The notes beneath the pieces were generated by a model. It was not told the origin of the DNA, ran no database searches, and saw only the letters and a list, made by a program, of their open reading frames with translations. From Lachnospiraceae bacterium UBA3772 (GTDB lineage: Bacteria; Bacillota; Clostridia; Lachnospirales; Lachnospiraceae), in assembly GCA_002371025.1 (NCBI GenBank), contig DFFQ01000170.1:1-5751 (forward strand): DNA of 5,751 nt, in the 5' to 3' direction. Position 1 is the stretch's first letter; each line of letters opens with the position of its first letter. Shown here in pieces: positions 5,396 to 5,751 of the stretch. The translations under genes and the position numbers were made by a program.

Positions 5396-5751
5396 ATGAC
5401 ACTTCCAAAGAACAATAAGGTAATTAAGAAATTAAGAAGAATTTTATTCAGCCGAGTGGTTTTATTATTCTTTCTTATTTTATTACAGGCCTTATGGATA
5501 GTAATCAATTATCTTAAAATTGTAAAATCAATACCGATACTTGCATCCATAATGCAGGGATTAGCTATATTTTTCATTATTTATATACAGAACAGCAGAC
5601 ATCAGAAACAGGAATATAAGATCCTATGGGTTGCGGTGATCCTTCTTTTTCCAATCGTTGGCGTTCCTTCGTATTATCTCTTTGCTGAGAAGAGACCGGG
5701 ACAAAGCTTTAGAAAAAGACTTGATAAAGCCAGCGAGAAATATCATGTTTC
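5396..5751 (+). CDS. cls: Cardiolipin synthase, N-terminal part, 3' truncated by window edge
   Basis: The frame opens at ATG 5396 and runs to the right edge: 118 complete codons of a protein expected to be about 500 residues. The membrane enzyme makes cardiolipin, in bacteria usually by condensing two phosphatidylglycerol molecules and releasing glycerol. After a basic N-terminus (KNNKVIKKLRR) come three hydrophobic segments at about 17-40, 48-64 and 76-96. The last one, KILWVAVILLFPIVGVPSYYLF, matches the PLDc_N domain that precedes the two phospholipase-D HKD catalytic motifs; those motifs lie outside the window, so completeness cannot be judged. Many Firmicute Cls proteins have two helices before the catalytic part, and the additional N-terminal hydrophobic segment is a common clostridial variant. 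The start is set by the strong G-rich ribosome site AGGTGGGGG at 5384-5392, only 16 nt after the stop of the phosphatase gene. Co-transcription is therefore likely. Confidence 0.87.
   Translation, partial: MTLPKNNKVIKKLRRILFSRVVLLFFLILLQALWIVINYLKIVKSIPILASIMQGLAIFFIIYIQNSRHQKQEYKILWVAVILLFPIVGVPSYYLFAEKRPGQSFRKRLDKASEKYHV

Noticed and set aside
1..5751. Mobile element, phage or defence island
   Set aside because: No transposase, integrase, terminal inverted repeats, target-site duplications or tRNA were found, and the genes are housekeeping in type with uniform composition.

Overview
The window is an AT-rich stretch of ordinary bacterial chromosome with dense, short-gapped genes and good Shine-Dalgarno sites. 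The gene content suggests a low-GC Firmicute, most likely a member of the Clostridia and plausibly Lachnospiraceae (Butyrivibrio/Roseburia-like). This assignment is inferred from protein resemblance and codon use, because no rRNA or other marker lies in the window.

Layout. Bases 1-924 (+ strand) hold the 3' end of a purine biosynthesis gene (AICAR formyltransferase, purH). After a 12-nt gap comes a small unrecognised gene for a zinc-ribbon protein with one C-terminal membrane segment. A strong palindromic terminator (963-995) separates this pair from a convergent minus-strand gene (1012-1944). That gene encodes a Bax-inhibitor-1 family membrane protein with a Tyr/Asn/Gln/Ser-rich N-terminal tail. 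Its start faces a divergent intergenic region (1945-2140) that carries promoter-like sequences on both strands.

From 2141 to the right edge everything is on the + strand: a YkgJ-type CxxCxxCC cysteine-cluster protein, proC (pyrroline-5-carboxylate reductase, last step of proline synthesis), a PfkB-family sugar kinase resembling fructokinase, a HAD-superfamily phosphatase, and the N-terminal third or so of a cardiolipin synthase cut by the window end. Gaps of 83, 55, 32 and 16 nt and the absence of a convincing terminator suggest co-transcription of at least the kinase, phosphatase and cardiolipin synthase genes, and possibly the whole run. The genes do not form one evident pathway; this looks like a housekeeping cluster.

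I see no mobile element, CRISPR array, tRNA, rRNA or clear new defence or biosynthetic system. The least explained items are the zinc-ribbon/membrane protein, with its 11-residue-period YVN repeat and start codon buried inside its own Shine-Dalgarno sequence, and the prion-like N-terminal tail of the BI-1 protein.
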